Source: Buddleja alternifolia
Lineage: Eukaryota; Streptophyta; Magnoliopsida; Lamiales; Scrophulariaceae
NCBI GenBank assembly: GCA_019426215.1
Contig: CM033394.1
Span: 17,628,195-17,692,194, forward strand
Direction of reading: 5' to 3'
DNA length: 64,000 bases
In this document: piece after piece, positions 22,832 through 34,292 of the stretch
Numbering within the stretch: position 1 is the first letter of the stretch
Layout of the letters: the number at the start of each line of letters is the position of its first letter
Translations under genes and position numbers: made by a program
The notes under the pieces: model-generated
What the model was told of the DNA's origin: nothing
Database searches by the model: none
Seen by the model: the letters and a program-made list of their open reading frames with translations, nothing else

Positions 22832-24541
22832 TGTTGGGAATCCTGTTGGGCATGCGCAGCGAAAACGTAAAACAGATCCGGATTCCCAAACCAAGATCAA
22901 TTCGTGGCTTTCGTCGATTTTAATCATAAAAAAGATAAATACGAAAAACTTACATTTTCACGTATTCAACTTTAATCCTCGCGAATCTTCTCCTCCAACG
23001 GTTCAATTGTACCTTCTCTAGATCATCACGCGGTGGAATTGACTGCGGGAAATCTCCATCTCCAATCTCCGGGGCAGCTAGGCGAGACTGAGTTGGAAGA
23101 AAAATAATTTCTCTGTCTAGTATTTCTCTACTAGAAGATTTCACGTTATGTGAATTGTTTCAACTGTGTTCTCTAGCTTGTGTTGGAGGATTAAATAAAT
23201 CCTCCAACGAAGCCCATCAGCACACGCCCTAAAGGGCTTTATTGGACAATTAATTGAGCTATTTTAACCCAGTGAACTTAGTCCACTTAATTTAATAAAT
23301 TAACATTTAATCCAATTAAATATATATTGATTAAATGAATATTAATTAAATAAATGAATAATCATTTAATATTCTAGTTTAAATATTTAATTAACTCAGT
23401 CAATTAAATGTTCAAACTAATTAATTTAATTAACCATTGTTTAATCCAATTAAACAACCAATTAAATTAATTTGTCCAATTAATTAATTCGTCCTTCCGA
23501 AGGACAAATTACCAAAACGCCCTCCAAATATAAGACTTGATTTCTCCATCTATTCCTTTATAGCTCGACTCTCTAGGTTCGTCTCAATTAACAATGGGAG
23601 GATACCAAAGGATGTGGGTGACACCTAGCCAGCACCGTGACCCCACATCATAGCCCAATCAAGTACAAAATGACTATGTCATTACGAACCTCTAGATTAT
23701 GAATACCATATGAGTATAAGCCTTTCACTAACGTATCTCGATTGAGTGAGAGTTATAGAATATGTCAAACTCACAGGACTCGATGCTATGCTTAAGAATC
23801 ATAGTAACATGAGATTACAGAACTACCCTCTGTGTCAAACACGAGTTAGTTCATGAGCTCTGGCCAGAAAATTTTTAATCTCATTTACCCATGATTGCAT
23901 AGGATACTTCTCGTTTACTTTCGAGAGAGTGAATTCCTTCTTGGTAATCACCTCACATGCTACTTACCCATTGGAACGCATTTCAAGGTCGACCCCATCT
24001 TTCAACGGGTGTATTGGGCCTAACTACTCTAGTGACAGAATCCAACGTCACAAGCACACTATGGCCGTAACTCCTCAGGTCTAAAGCTTAAGCATACCTT
24101 CATAATTAGTAATCCAATCATTGACAGTCACTGAGTAAAAACCCATGTGATCGGATTACTATGAGCCGTGTTCAAATACACTAATCCCATCAATGTATCT
24201 ATGACACAAACTCCCACTATCCCATAGTGTTCAACTGACATTCCTTTGTCAGAGCATTTGTCATACAAATCCATACGAATCTCAATGCCCAATTGAGATT
24301 CTCCGACTTGCGAACTATTTAAGTGATCAAGTATCAAACCCTTCTAGTGCCCATCTCCTTAAGGCAGTGCGAATGTTTGCCTTGACACACATGGACTAGT
24401 TGTTCATTTAAAACTTTATAGATGCAGTCAAGAATTATATGAACAACATATTGATGCCTTTATATTAATTAGAGGTTGTACAATATAAACTTGTGCCTTA
24501 TATTCTAACTCCTCGTTGGCATCGAGGGCACATTCCCAACA
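22832..24541 (-). mobile_element. Copia-D 5' LTR
   Basis: Its ends match the 15245-16942 LTR: TGTTGGGAATCCTGTTGGG at one side and GAGGGCACATTCCCAACA at the other. It directly abuts a truncated Copia-E integrase at 24542. Confidence 0.9.
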
Positions 24542-25640
24542 TCCACTTGCGCCATATCTGATATGTTGCTTTAGGAATGAATTTGGAGGGACATCTATTC
24601 AAGATTCACTTATGAGCCGTGCATGACTCAATATGAATTGGTAAATTCCATGTAAGTTAGCATAGAATGAGTAATGTCCAACAATGCCCCGTTCTTGCAT
24701 ACTGCTGCCCTATTCAATTGTAGAGTCGTTGGAAGTGTCAGCTGTGAAGCTATATTATGTTCTTTCAAGAATGGGTCGAATTAGGCAATCATATACTTGT
24801 CACTACGATCCAATCGTAGTGACCTTATATGATGTCCATTTTCAACCTTAGACGTCAGCATGCACCAAACTTCAAAACTTGAGTGGCCCTTTAATATTTT
24901 CCCGGTGAAGGGAGATTTGGTCATTCTATCCTTGAGATGAGATTCTTAAGTTTGGATAGGGATCCAATCCCCATGGGCTTTTACATCATGTTTCTCCTAA
25001 CTCATGAATCTTATGCTCTTAAGGCAAAACCTAATCTTAGGTGCTAAACAATTTCTCTAGTTTTTCTCTAGCATACTACGCTTTTTAGTATATTTGTTCA
25101 CAGTATACTAATTCCAAACTTTTAAATCGTTGTTAACAATTTTAGTAAGAATGCATTGTTCCTGCATTTATTTCCAAAATGAATGTCACGTAAGTTATTA
25201 CCAAACTTAAAGAAGAATCATTTCTTGACCTAGTTAGAAAAAGATAACAATCTTAGTACCATTTGGAAAAACTAATCAATCATCCAATACCATAAAAAAT
25301 GTCTGGAATATTTAAAAGAACAAAGTTCTGGTTCCACCATAAATTAGCTCTCGTTCTGCCAACTTTTCACTTCTTTCTAATTCTTCAATCATGAGTACTA
25401 ACTCTAGAATGCAGAATATAAGAAGCTGAGAAAACCAGTCATAGAACATTAGTTTTAAAAACACACAGTTCTATATCCGGTGCGCCTCATATAATAGCCC
25501 AACTCATCGTCTCATACTTAGACTTGAGTAATGCTTTCTTCAAGCATATAATTCAACTACTCTAAACTGAGGACCATCCTCAAGTTTTCAAGTCAGTTGA
25601 TTTGGTTAGGCCAGTTCGGACAAAATTCTCAAGCATAACT
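24542..25640 (-). pseudogene. Copia-E integrase-protease-gag relic
   Basis: This region aligns by eye with the integrase, protease and gag relic of Copia-D (18735-19900): shared landmarks include TAGAGTCGTTGGAAGTGTCA and AGTTTGGATAGGGATCCAATC. No open frame exceeds a few dozen codons. The assignment rests on homology to the neighbour and on position, rather than on readable protein motifs. Confidence 0.65.
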
Positions 25641-25890
25641 AACTAAATGAGTTATAAATCTAAGATATATATATATATAAAATAAAGTAGAAAATAAACA
25701 AAGATATCAATTAGGTGTTTATATAGCACACAAGTAAAATTAAAGAAGATCGGATGGAATCTAGCCTGACAAGCGGGCAAGAGGGACTTTAATTTTACTT
25801 GGCTCCCACTACATTTTTCGAAACATCGTACTCCCACTGCAATTTTTTGGAAATCTCGTTTGATAGATTTCTAAGTGAGTGATTGAGTTC

Positions 25891-26223
25891 TTTAAATAGA
25901 CTAATAGGTTGCAACCTTTTGCGGTATGTGGCCTATTAATCTATTAAAGTGATGTCCAACATCAATCCATCAAATAGATGATTCAATCTATTTGTCCATT
26001 ATTCATCAAATCTCAACCTTTTAACGATCATATTGATTTATGAATAATTTAAGTTTAACCCACTGACTATCTATTAGTCTAACAATTGAATTTTACCTTG
26101 CAACATTTTGCTGGTATTTGGGGTGAAATTTGTTCTCGACCAACGGTATTTCATGCACTTAGGAAATATTTAAAATATATTTCAATATATAACCCCCATT
26201 GCTTAGGGATGATATTATATATT
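25891..26223 (-). promoter_or_regulatory. Copia-E leader stem-loop array (four hairpins)
   Basis: Arms: AATAGA(C)TAATAGG 25895-25908 with CCTATTA(A)TCTATT 25932-25945; ATTATTCAT 25998-26006 plus AAATC 26008-26012 with GATTT 26035-26039 plus ATGAATAAT 26040-26048; AATTTTACC 26089-26097 with GGTGAAATT 26122-26130 (one wobble pair); AATATATAA 26184-26192 with TTATATATT 26215-26223. Stem sequences differ strongly from Copia-B and -D, yet every arm still pairs. The loops keep GCAAC in two hairpins and AACCCCCAT at the fourth. Confidence 0.7.
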
Positions 26224-26569
26224 TTAATTTCTCCTAAGTTCAGTGGAGGACAGGATACCTAGTACCCTTTACTAACTTAATATTTTTAAATGTGGGAGAA
26301 TTTAATTATTTAATAAATGTCTCAAATATGCATATTAATTTATTAAGCGCAAACATGCATATATAAAGCGTAGAAAACACCTAGTAATTCTACCTGCATA
26401 CACACTTTCATGAATTTTCTAGATCGGCCCAAACCAATGGGCTAATCGACATATATATTAAGCATGCTCAAACATAAATATAAAACCTAAGTTCATGGGA
26501 GGTGTAAATATCAAATAAAACAAGCATATAACATACACAAGCATATATGTGAACAAGAGCATAAAAATA

Positions 26570-27150
26570 AATCAAATTTATTTAATAATCAAATCCAATC
26601 TGACTACTAGAAAATCAAATCCCATTCAATTTCAGTGCCAAGACTAAATTCAATTTATTGAAGTAAAATTGAACCCATTCAATTTTCATGCGATCGAAAA
26701 ATCTAATTAATAATTAAAACTTATTTAATTATCATGAGAATACTAAATCATATTTAATCAAAGTGAAATTAAATCCAAATAAATTTTCATAGACAGACTA
26801 AATTTAATTTAATTCCACATAAAAATAAATCCAATTTAACTTCCACATGTAAATTGAAAATTAATTTAATAAAGGTGAAACTAAATCCGATTTAATTTCC
26901 ATGGGCTCACAAATCCAATGACTAAATCCAATTTAATCATTACAAAATCAAAAACAATTTAATTAAGTGGATAATTAAAATTAATTCAATTTTGATAGGT
27001 GATTAAATCCAATTTAACCAACTTACAAAATTTAAATCTAATTTAATTAATAACACAATTGAAACTAATTTAGTTTTGATATGTAAATTAAATACAATTT
27101 AATTTAATATACATTAAATCCAATTTAATATATTATAAATCAATCCTATT
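26570..27150. repeat. Degenerate AATT-rich repeat zone, Copia-E leader
   Basis: This is the counterpart of 20765-21420: diverged repeats around AAATCCAATTTAATT. The zone has no coding content. Confidence 0.6.
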
Positions 27151-27329
27151 TAATTTACTTGAAGACTTTGATTTAGAAGAAGGGTCCAATTAAATTGGTA
27201 TTGGGTCTTTACCAATTTAAATGAATTGGGTAGATTGACTCAACCCAAATAAACCCATGTTCGTTTAAATACAAAGTGTTGGGCTAAGCCAACACATTGA
27301 CCCATTTCCAAAACAATCAAATGGGCTAT

Positions 27330-27605
27330 TTATTAATTTAATCCGATTTGGGCCAAGCCCAACTCCTTATTAATTAATAAATCAACTTGGGCATTTAATT
27401 AATTAATCCGAGTGGGCCAAGCCCAATTTCCTATTAATTAAATAAATCCGATTGGGCTTTAATTAATTAGTCCCAGTGGGCCAAGCCCAACTCCCTATTA
27501 ATTAAATAAAACTTATTGGGCATTTATTTAATTAATCCGGAGTGGGCCAAGCCCAATCCCCTTTTAATTAAAAATATATTGGACCAAGCCCAACACATAA
27601 TTTTA
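27330..27605. repeat. About 65-bp tandem repeats with GGGCCAAGCCC
   Basis: Four to five imperfect units each contain GGGCCAAGCCCAA followed by a TATTAATTAA stretch and CCGATTGGGC-like words. The core GGGC...GCCC can pair with itself. A shorter version is present near 21590-21680 in Copia-D. Confidence 0.7.
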
Positions 27606-28393
27606 ATATGTGTTGGGCTGGGCCCAACATAAAAAAATGCCCTAGCCCAAAAAGCCATCAGCCCGACCCGTCTTCTTCATCTTCTTCATTGTGCGCCGCC
27701 ATCGTCGGAGTGCCAGCGACGCGTCTCCTCCGGTCTGCTTCGGCGACGATTCATGAGCCACTTGAAGCGGCATACATCGACGCCTCTCATGACGGTTGAT
27801 TTCAGCGATTTTTCGTGACCCTTGGCCGCGATTTCGCATGCAAATTTGAGTGCCAAATCGGCCATCTCCGGTGCCAAATCAGGCGATATCCAGTGTCGAT
27901 TAAAGCGAAGCTCCAAGCGACCCAAATCGGCGACTCTCCGGAGGATTTGGCGGCGATCTCAGAGACGCCAAGCGTCCTTCATTCACAGCCAAATCCGGCG
28001 ACTCGAGCGTGGTTTCCGGCGATGATTCTAGCAACAATATCATCGAAACGAGCGGCGCAACAGCAGGTCTTCGAAGCGCCTTCCCACACCACCGTCATGC
28101 TGGTCGGCCTCGTCCACCGTTACCAGAAATCAAAACCGACGACCATGTTTTTTCAGATTTGCAAAGGAGCCACAAATTCAGATTCAATCTAAAATTTTCA
28201 GATTTGTATAACAGCCCAGATTTTTAGTACAATACAGATTCAAAATCATCAAACAATTTTTCAGATTTCAAATTGTACAAAATCAGATTTTTCGATCTCT
28301 TGATTCCAAATCAATAATATTACGCGATAAACAAGATGTATAACAATTAAACATGTATAAATCACGTAAATAAATGAACGAAGCCAACCAACC
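27606..28393 (-). other. Copia-E GC-rich leader segment
   Basis: A moderately GC-rich block next to the primer site contrasts with the AT-rich flanks. It holds overlapping short open frames on both strands (up to 125 codons on +), none with a recognisable domain. Copia-D has a related-looking block at about 21745-22290, beginning similarly with TCTTCTTC and a CGCCGCC-like word. It may be a conserved leader segment or an old captured fragment. Confidence 0.5.
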
Positions 28394-28407
28394 TGGCTCT
28401 GATACCA
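28394..28407 (-). other. Copia-E primer binding site
   Basis: The minus strand reads TGGTATCAGAGCCA, an exact initiator tRNA-Met match one base from the LTR end. Confidence 0.9.
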
Positions 28408-28408
28408 C

Positions 28409-30074
28409 TGTTAGGAATCTTGGTATCATGCGGAGCGGAATTTAAAACATAACCGGATTCCCAATAGTCAAGGAATTTGTGGATTTTCGTTGATTTTAAC
28501 ATAAAACGAAGAACGCGAAAAACTTACCTTTCGAATTCTATTAATCCCCGCGAATCTTTAACGTTCTAAGCATCCCGTCTCTAGATCATCACGCAGGAAC
28601 AGACTTTTGGAAATCTTCATCATCATCTCTCGAGGAGACTACGCAGAGATAATATGAATCTTTTGTCTTGTATTTTGGTGGAGGATTTCAGTATTATGAA
28701 TTTGACTGAATGAATTAACTGTGTATCAATTAACTCTATAGGGCTTGTGTTCGAGGATTAAATAATCTTCCAACTTAAGCCCATGCAGTACACACCCATT
28801 AGGGCTTGTTGGACGCCCATTTAGGCTAAATTGATCCAGTCAATTTAGTCCACTTAATTTAATTATATTACATTTAATCCAATTAAATAAATATACATTA
28901 AATTAATATTCCAATTTAAATATTTAATTAACCGAGTTAATTAACTATTCAAATTAAATAATTTAATTTACCATTGTTTAATCCAATTAAACAACCAATA
29001 AAATTAGTTCGTCCGATTAATTAATTCGTCCTACCATAGGACAAATTACCAAACTACCCTCCAAATACAAAACTCGATTTTCGGTATATTCCTTTATAGC
29101 GCGACTCTCTAGGTTCGTCTCGATTGACAATGGGAGGATACCAAAGGATGTGGGTGACACTTAGCCAACATCGTGGACCCACATCGTAACCCAACCGAGT
29201 ACGAAATGACTACGTCATTACGAACCTCTAGATTATGAATACTGTATGAGCATAAGCCCTTCACTGACATATCTCGATCGAGTGAGAGTCATGGAATGTC
29301 AAACTCACAGGACTCAATACTATGCTAAGAATCATAGTAACATGAGATTACAGAACTACCCTCCGTGTCAAACACGAATTAGTTCATGAGCTCTGGCCAG
29401 CGACTTTAATCTCATTTACCCATGATCGTGTAGGATACTTCTCGTTTACTTTCGAGACAGTGAATTCCTTCTTGCTAATCTGTTAAGACTGCTACTTGCC
29501 CATCAAGCTGCACTTCGAGATTGATCGCATCAACATGTGAATTGGATCTAACTACTTGAATGACAAACTTGATGTCACAAGGACATCTTCAACGTGATTA
29601 CTCAGGTCTAAGGCTCACGCATACTATCATAATCAGTAATCCAATCATTTACAGTCAATGAGTAAAAACCAATGTGATTGGATTACTACGAGCCATTTTC
29701 GAATACATTAATCCCATCAATGTATCTATGACACAAACTCCCACTATCCCATAGTGTTCGACTGACACTCCCTGTCAGACATGTGTCATACAAGTCCAAA
29801 CGAATCTCAATGCCCAATTGAAATTCTCCTACTTGCGAACCATTTAAGTGATCAAGTACCAAACCCTTCCAATGCCTACCCCCTTAACTACTATAAGGAG
29901 TGGAAGGTCTACCTTGATTCACATGGACTTATTATTCATTCAAGTCTTATAGATGCCATTAAGACTTATATGAACAATATATTAAATACCTTTCTATTAG
30001 TTAAGGGTTGTGCAATATAAACAAGTGCCTTATATTCTAATCTCCTCGTTGGCATCGAGGGCACTTTCCCAACA
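28409..30074 (-). mobile_element. Copia-E 5' LTR
   Basis: It is bounded on + by TGTTAGGAATCTTGG and GCACTTTCCCAACA, and carries the shared block GCGCGACTCTCTAGGTTCGT near 29099. After a 35-bp unassigned spacer another LTR begins at 30110. Confidence 0.85.
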
Positions 30075-30109
30075 GTCATGTTAATTAAGAGAGTCTTAGG
30101 GTTTTCAAT

Positions 30110-31560
30110 TGTTGGGGAACGCAAAAAATAAAAACCCAGAGAAAGAATTGGGAATAAACCCCAAAGGTATCATCTCTGATTTTTCATATTCAAACTTGAA
30201 GGAAGAATTACTTACGCGTTCTTCCTAGTATGTGTCTTTTCAAAATTCTTACCCGAGCAGCAAATTTGTCACTGCTTCTAAAGCCTCACGCGGAATCCAA
30301 AGCAGAAATCCTCCTCCTTTCTTCACTGTAGTGCACGGCTAAAATAGAGGATGAAGGGAGAGAATTTTTGACTGAGTTCTTTCTTTTTCTCTGTGAAAAA
30401 GGAGGCTAGGGTTTTTAATCCCTTTTAAGTTGTGTATAAATACACAACTTAAGAGTTACAAAAGTCTTGGAAACCAAGGGTGAGGGCATCCATATTGGAC
30501 GCCCATCTTGGCCGTGCACTATCCTTCGGGCTAGTGCACCTCTTGGTTTCAATTTTAATTAATTCATTTCTATTTAATTAATTTATCCAATAATTAATTA
30601 AATAAATAAATCAATTCAAATATTATTAATATCTCCAAGAAATTAACTTTATTAATTAATCATATCATCAAATGACAAATTAATTGATAATAATCGATAT
30701 AAATACCGAAAAACTCTTTTTGTCAAATGGTTTTTCCCTTCGCAATTCTTTTAAGCGCGACTCTTTAGGTTCGTCTCAAAAGGCAATTGGGAGGAAACAA
30801 AAGGATGTGAGTAACACTTAGCCAGTCTCAAGGCTCACATCGTAACCTAATTGCAAACAAATGATGAGAATCATTTTAAACCTTTCCTATTGCAAATACT
30901 GTACGAGTATAAACCTTTTATTCTTATATCCCAGTCAAGTGAGAGTCATAGTTTACTCAAACTCACAGTACTTGACTATATGCTTGAGTACATAATGAGT
31001 CGAGGTCAATAAGATTACTCTTGTATCTAACACTATTATTCTTTATTGCTTTGGCCAAAGACTTTTGACCTCGCTCATTCATAACGGCATAGGATAATTG
31101 CTCATTCACTTATGAGAGAATAAATCCCAATTTTGCAAATCAATCAAGATTGCTATTTGTCTATCAAGTTGCACTTCGAGGTTGACTTCACCATTGAGTG
31201 AATTGAGTCTAACTAGTCTAATGACGAACTTGATATCACAAGTACATCTTCAACGTGATTTCTTAGGTTTAAGGTTCACGCATACCTATCACAATATATC
31301 AGTTCTATCATTGACTGTCGTGCCTATCACAATATATCAGTTCTATCATTGACTGTCTTGCCTATCATAATATATCAGTTCTATCATTGACTATCATTGA
31401 TTGAAACCCACCGATTTGAGTCGGTTCGAACATATCAGTCAAACTGACATGTCTATGATATAAGCTCCCACTACCACTTAGTGTTTGACTAGCACTTCCA
31501 CGTCAAAGCTTATATCATATAAGTCTTATCTGTTCTTGATGTCCAGTCAGGACTTTCTTT
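30110..31560 (-). mobile_element. Copia-F 3' LTR, truncated
   Basis: It begins TGTTGGGGAACGC on the + strand (the LTR end in element sense), and carries GCGCGACTCTTTAGGTTCGT near 30754 plus other landmarks of the Copia-B/D/E LTRs. Near 31560 it passes straight into reverse transcriptase sequence, so the LTR start, polypurine tract and RNase H have been deleted. Confidence 0.75.
31284..31397. repeat. Three tandem copies of a 38-bp unit
   Basis: Units starting CCTATCACAATATATCAG lie at about 31284, 31322 and 31360, nearly identical, within the Copia-F LTR. Other LTRs of the family have a single version of this region (for example ATCATTGACAGTCA). Confidence 0.85.
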
Positions 31561-32150
31561 GACCTACGAACATAGATGGATCTTTCAAGCTTGCAAACCT
31601 TATGAATATAATTCTTGGATACAAAACTTTTTGGCTTCTCCATATAGATATCCTCTTCTAGGAGTCCATTAGGAATGCGATTTTGACATCCATTTGCCAT
31701 ATTTTATAATCTAGGTGGGCCGCTATTCCTATTAGAATTCTTATTGATTTGATCATGGCTACTAGTGAAAAGGTTTCCTGATAGTCAATTCCTTCCTTTT
31801 GACTATATCCTTTCACTACTAGCCTGGCTTTATAGGTATTAACCTTGCCATTGGCACCAATCTTTCTCTTGTAGATCCATTTGCACCCAACTGGTACAAT
31901 ACCATCGGGTCGATCCACTAGTGTCCAGGCTTGGTTCGAATGCATCAAATCTATCTCGACTTGCATAGCTTCGCGCCATCTTGCAACGTCATATCCACCA
32001 TTGCTTGATCATAAGTAAAGGGATCATCTCCATGGCCTTCCTCTACGACAGTATGAAAACCTAGCTCCTTCTGAAGTAGATAGCCATACCTCTCAGGAGC
32101 TTGAGGTACTCTATCAGATTTTCGCGGTTGTGGTTGTGTTACAATTTGGT
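31515..32150 (-). pseudogene. Copia-F reverse transcriptase fragment
   Basis: Minus-strand frames encode the linker (PQPRKSDRVP, then APERYGYL near 32100), and the reverse transcriptase N-terminal part: NQAWTLVDRPDG, VGCKWIYKRKIG, YKARLVVKGYSQKEGIDY, and IWQMDVK with the first catalytic aspartate. One frameshift lies near 31975 and another near 31660, before EEDIYMEKP. The YVDD region is absent because of the deletion that joined this to the LTR. The right edge is the start of gypsy-related sequence. Confidence 0.85.
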
Positions 32151-32802
32151 TGTGTTACAATTTAGAACTTCATATCATTTAACTTGAATATGGGTAGTCA
32201 CCTTGTTTTGATTTGAATGTATATGAGTTGGCTAGTGATGTTTTTGGTTATGATGGCAAATTTTGAGATTTGAAGTATTATGCTAAAAAGGGGGGGGGGG
32301 GGGGGATGAAATGAAAAAATTATTGAGCAATGAGCCAAATAGACGAGAGAGTTAAAAAGAAAAAAAAAAGGTGAAGCTCTCGACTAAGCTTTGATTTTGG
32401 CTCCAATTTTGATCTTTTGGCTTTGGAATTTTTGTACAACCCGGTATAAAAAGAAACAAGTTTGGGGGTTGTAAGTTGAAAGGCAAAAGAGAGTGAAAAG
32501 TGATAAGTGATAAGTTGTGAAAGTTTATATAGTTTATATGCGAATTTAGCTCGATGATTTTGAGTTATAGGCTCTCTTAACTTAGTCAATTTATCCATTT
32601 CTTCCGATCCTAGCCATCACCTAGCATTGCGTTACAAGTTGAAAAGACCTTTTGATTGTGACTTTTACACATTACGCACACCGATAAATTAACAAGTGTT
32701 GAATTGTTTCAATGTCTTTACTTTCCAATTGATTTGCATAATCTTGTCTAAAGTGTGCTCTTGACATGAATATGGATGTGGGAGTTCATGATTTAGGGAT
32801 GG
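32151..32802 (+). other. Gyp-B internal remnant, left of the Gyp-C insertion
   Basis: This non-coding internal sequence is related, in reverse orientation, to 34500-35170 inside Gyp-C (for example AACTTCATATCATTTA and GTGCTCTTGACAT). That supports membership of a related gypsy family on the + strand. A run of 16 G is at 32290-32305. The target duplicate GATGG ends it at 32798-32802. Confidence 0.65.
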
Positions 32803-34292
32803 TGACACGCGAAATCCTAGCAAGTATACTAGGTCGTGCAAAGTAATAAAGTGGATTATTTAGCCCGGGGTGTATCGTCTCCACAGGGACAATTGGATTC
32901 AATGCTCGTAATTGTTATATTATCTAACTCTAAGCTAAATCAAATTATAAGATGATTGATGTTTATACTATGAAAATAATCAAAGATAAATAGGTGATAA
33001 ACAAGATAATAAATCGAATGGAAAGAGCTGATTGGGTTATGATCCTACTATGTTCTATTCTATGTTCATGAACTCTCAATTATCCGGATTCTTAGAACGT
33101 TCTTGTTATGGCGAAACCCCCTAATGTATTTATTATTCAATCTCTTGAAATAACAAGCCTATACTAGTGAACAACTTCCTATATCTCTATAGTGAAGATT
33201 GAATTAACTAACATGCATTTAGATTCAAAGGAATTCCTTGTTTACGAAGATCCTACATTCAATCGGGTCATCTTATCACAAAAAGCCACACAACGCAATC
33301 GATTCTATCTCTAGTCAATTGTTACGTTATGATAATTGATTTTTCGATCTCCCTTTATCTATCTCCTCTTGGTCTCAAGACAAAGCATTTTATCAAACAC
33401 ATGGTGATCAAGCATATGCAAGCATTAAGCACAAAATCAAAAATGTAACAAGAATGTAATAAATCCGAAAATTAATGATTCATTAAACACAAAACATCAC
33501 AAAGTATTCACATAACCCAATCACAAAAATACTTAGCTCATACTTACAACGACAAGTGATTCAACAACTCTACAAGACATAATTGAAATACTAATCAAGA
33601 GAAAGAGTTGAATTACTCCCTATTATAAAGTGTGAATCCAAGCTTTGATGATGAAAATGATGATGATGAGGATGATGATGGCTCTTCAAGCATCCTTAGG
33701 ACTTCCCATGGCTCCTCCTTGGTGTTTTAGAGCATTTCCAGCCTTTTGATAAGTGAAGAATGTGTTATAAAGACCAAAAACGGCGGACATAAAAAATAGG
33801 GCAGCAGGGCACTGAGCCGCGGCACAAACTTCTATCAAACCGCGGCACTAAAAGTGCGAACCAATTTTCCGAAGTAGGACCGCGGTCCTGTGCCGCGGTC
33901 GTCTCACGCAGAATTCGCAGCTTTCGTATTTTAATCATAACTCTCTCTACACATGTCGGATTGAGGTGATTCAAGTTGCCACGCGAAGCTAAGAAACAAA
34001 TCTACAATATTGGAGAAGAAACCTTAATCTGATTCGGCCTCTAAGAGGATGAAAACCTCGTTTAAATATGAATATTATGTAAAATCTTTCGTCAACTATC
34101 TTCTTTTGTTTCTTTCTTCAATTTCAAGCTCAATTTGGATCTCTTTTCTCGTCTTTCATGCGTAAATCAACTTTTATCCTACAAAACAAAATATATACCA
34201 ATCAAAGCATTATGAGGGATAAAAAGTGATCAGAGTAACGATCAAATCATATCACAATGGGGCATAAAATACTGTAAAATATGGACTTATCA
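32803..34292 (-). mobile_element. Gyp-C 3' LTR (1490 bp)
   Basis: This is the full-length LTR copy. It includes four CCGCGG palindromes at 33817, 33840, 33880 and 33893, the third within GGACCGCGGTCC. They lie upstream, in minus-strand sense, of a TATAA box near 33766-33771. Confidence 0.92.

Larger units (their letters stand above)
15245..24541 (-). mobile_element. Copia-D, Ty1/copia with both LTRs, old
   Basis: Reading right to left: 5' LTR (24541-22832), primer site (22830-22817), long leader, decayed gag-pol, polypurine tract (16954-16943, GTGGGAGAT sense) and 3' LTR (16942-15245). The LTRs are similar in length (1710 and 1698 bp) and share both ends. Flanks are ATGAA on the left and TCCAC on the right, so no target duplication is seen. 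On the left is Copia-C, on the right a different element (Copia-E), which suggests recombination or later deletion rather than a simple insertion. Confidence 0.85.
24542..30074 (-). mobile_element. Copia-E, 5' half only
   Basis: Reading right to left: 5' LTR (30074-28409), primer site (28407-28394), leader with repeats and stem-loops, gag/protease relic, and integrase relic cut at 24542 by the Copia-D LTR. The segment near 24542-24610 is homologous to 18735-18800 in Copia-D (the GAATGAATTTGGAGGGACATC region), fixing where the break falls. The reverse transcriptase, RNase H and 3' LTR are absent from the window. Confidence 0.85.

Noticed and set aside
27815..28192. 125-codon open frame on the + strand
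   Set aside because: It is antisense to the element, in a GC-rich leader where long frames occur by chance; no recognisable domain.
31284..31397. Regular 38-bp repeats resembling a CRISPR array
   Set aside because: The units are directly abutting without unique spacers, in a plant LTR.
33765..33974. 69-codon open frame, found identically at 38299-38508
   Set aside because: It lies inside the two Gyp-C LTRs and is identical only because the LTRs are; no domain is recognisable and it covers the promoter region.
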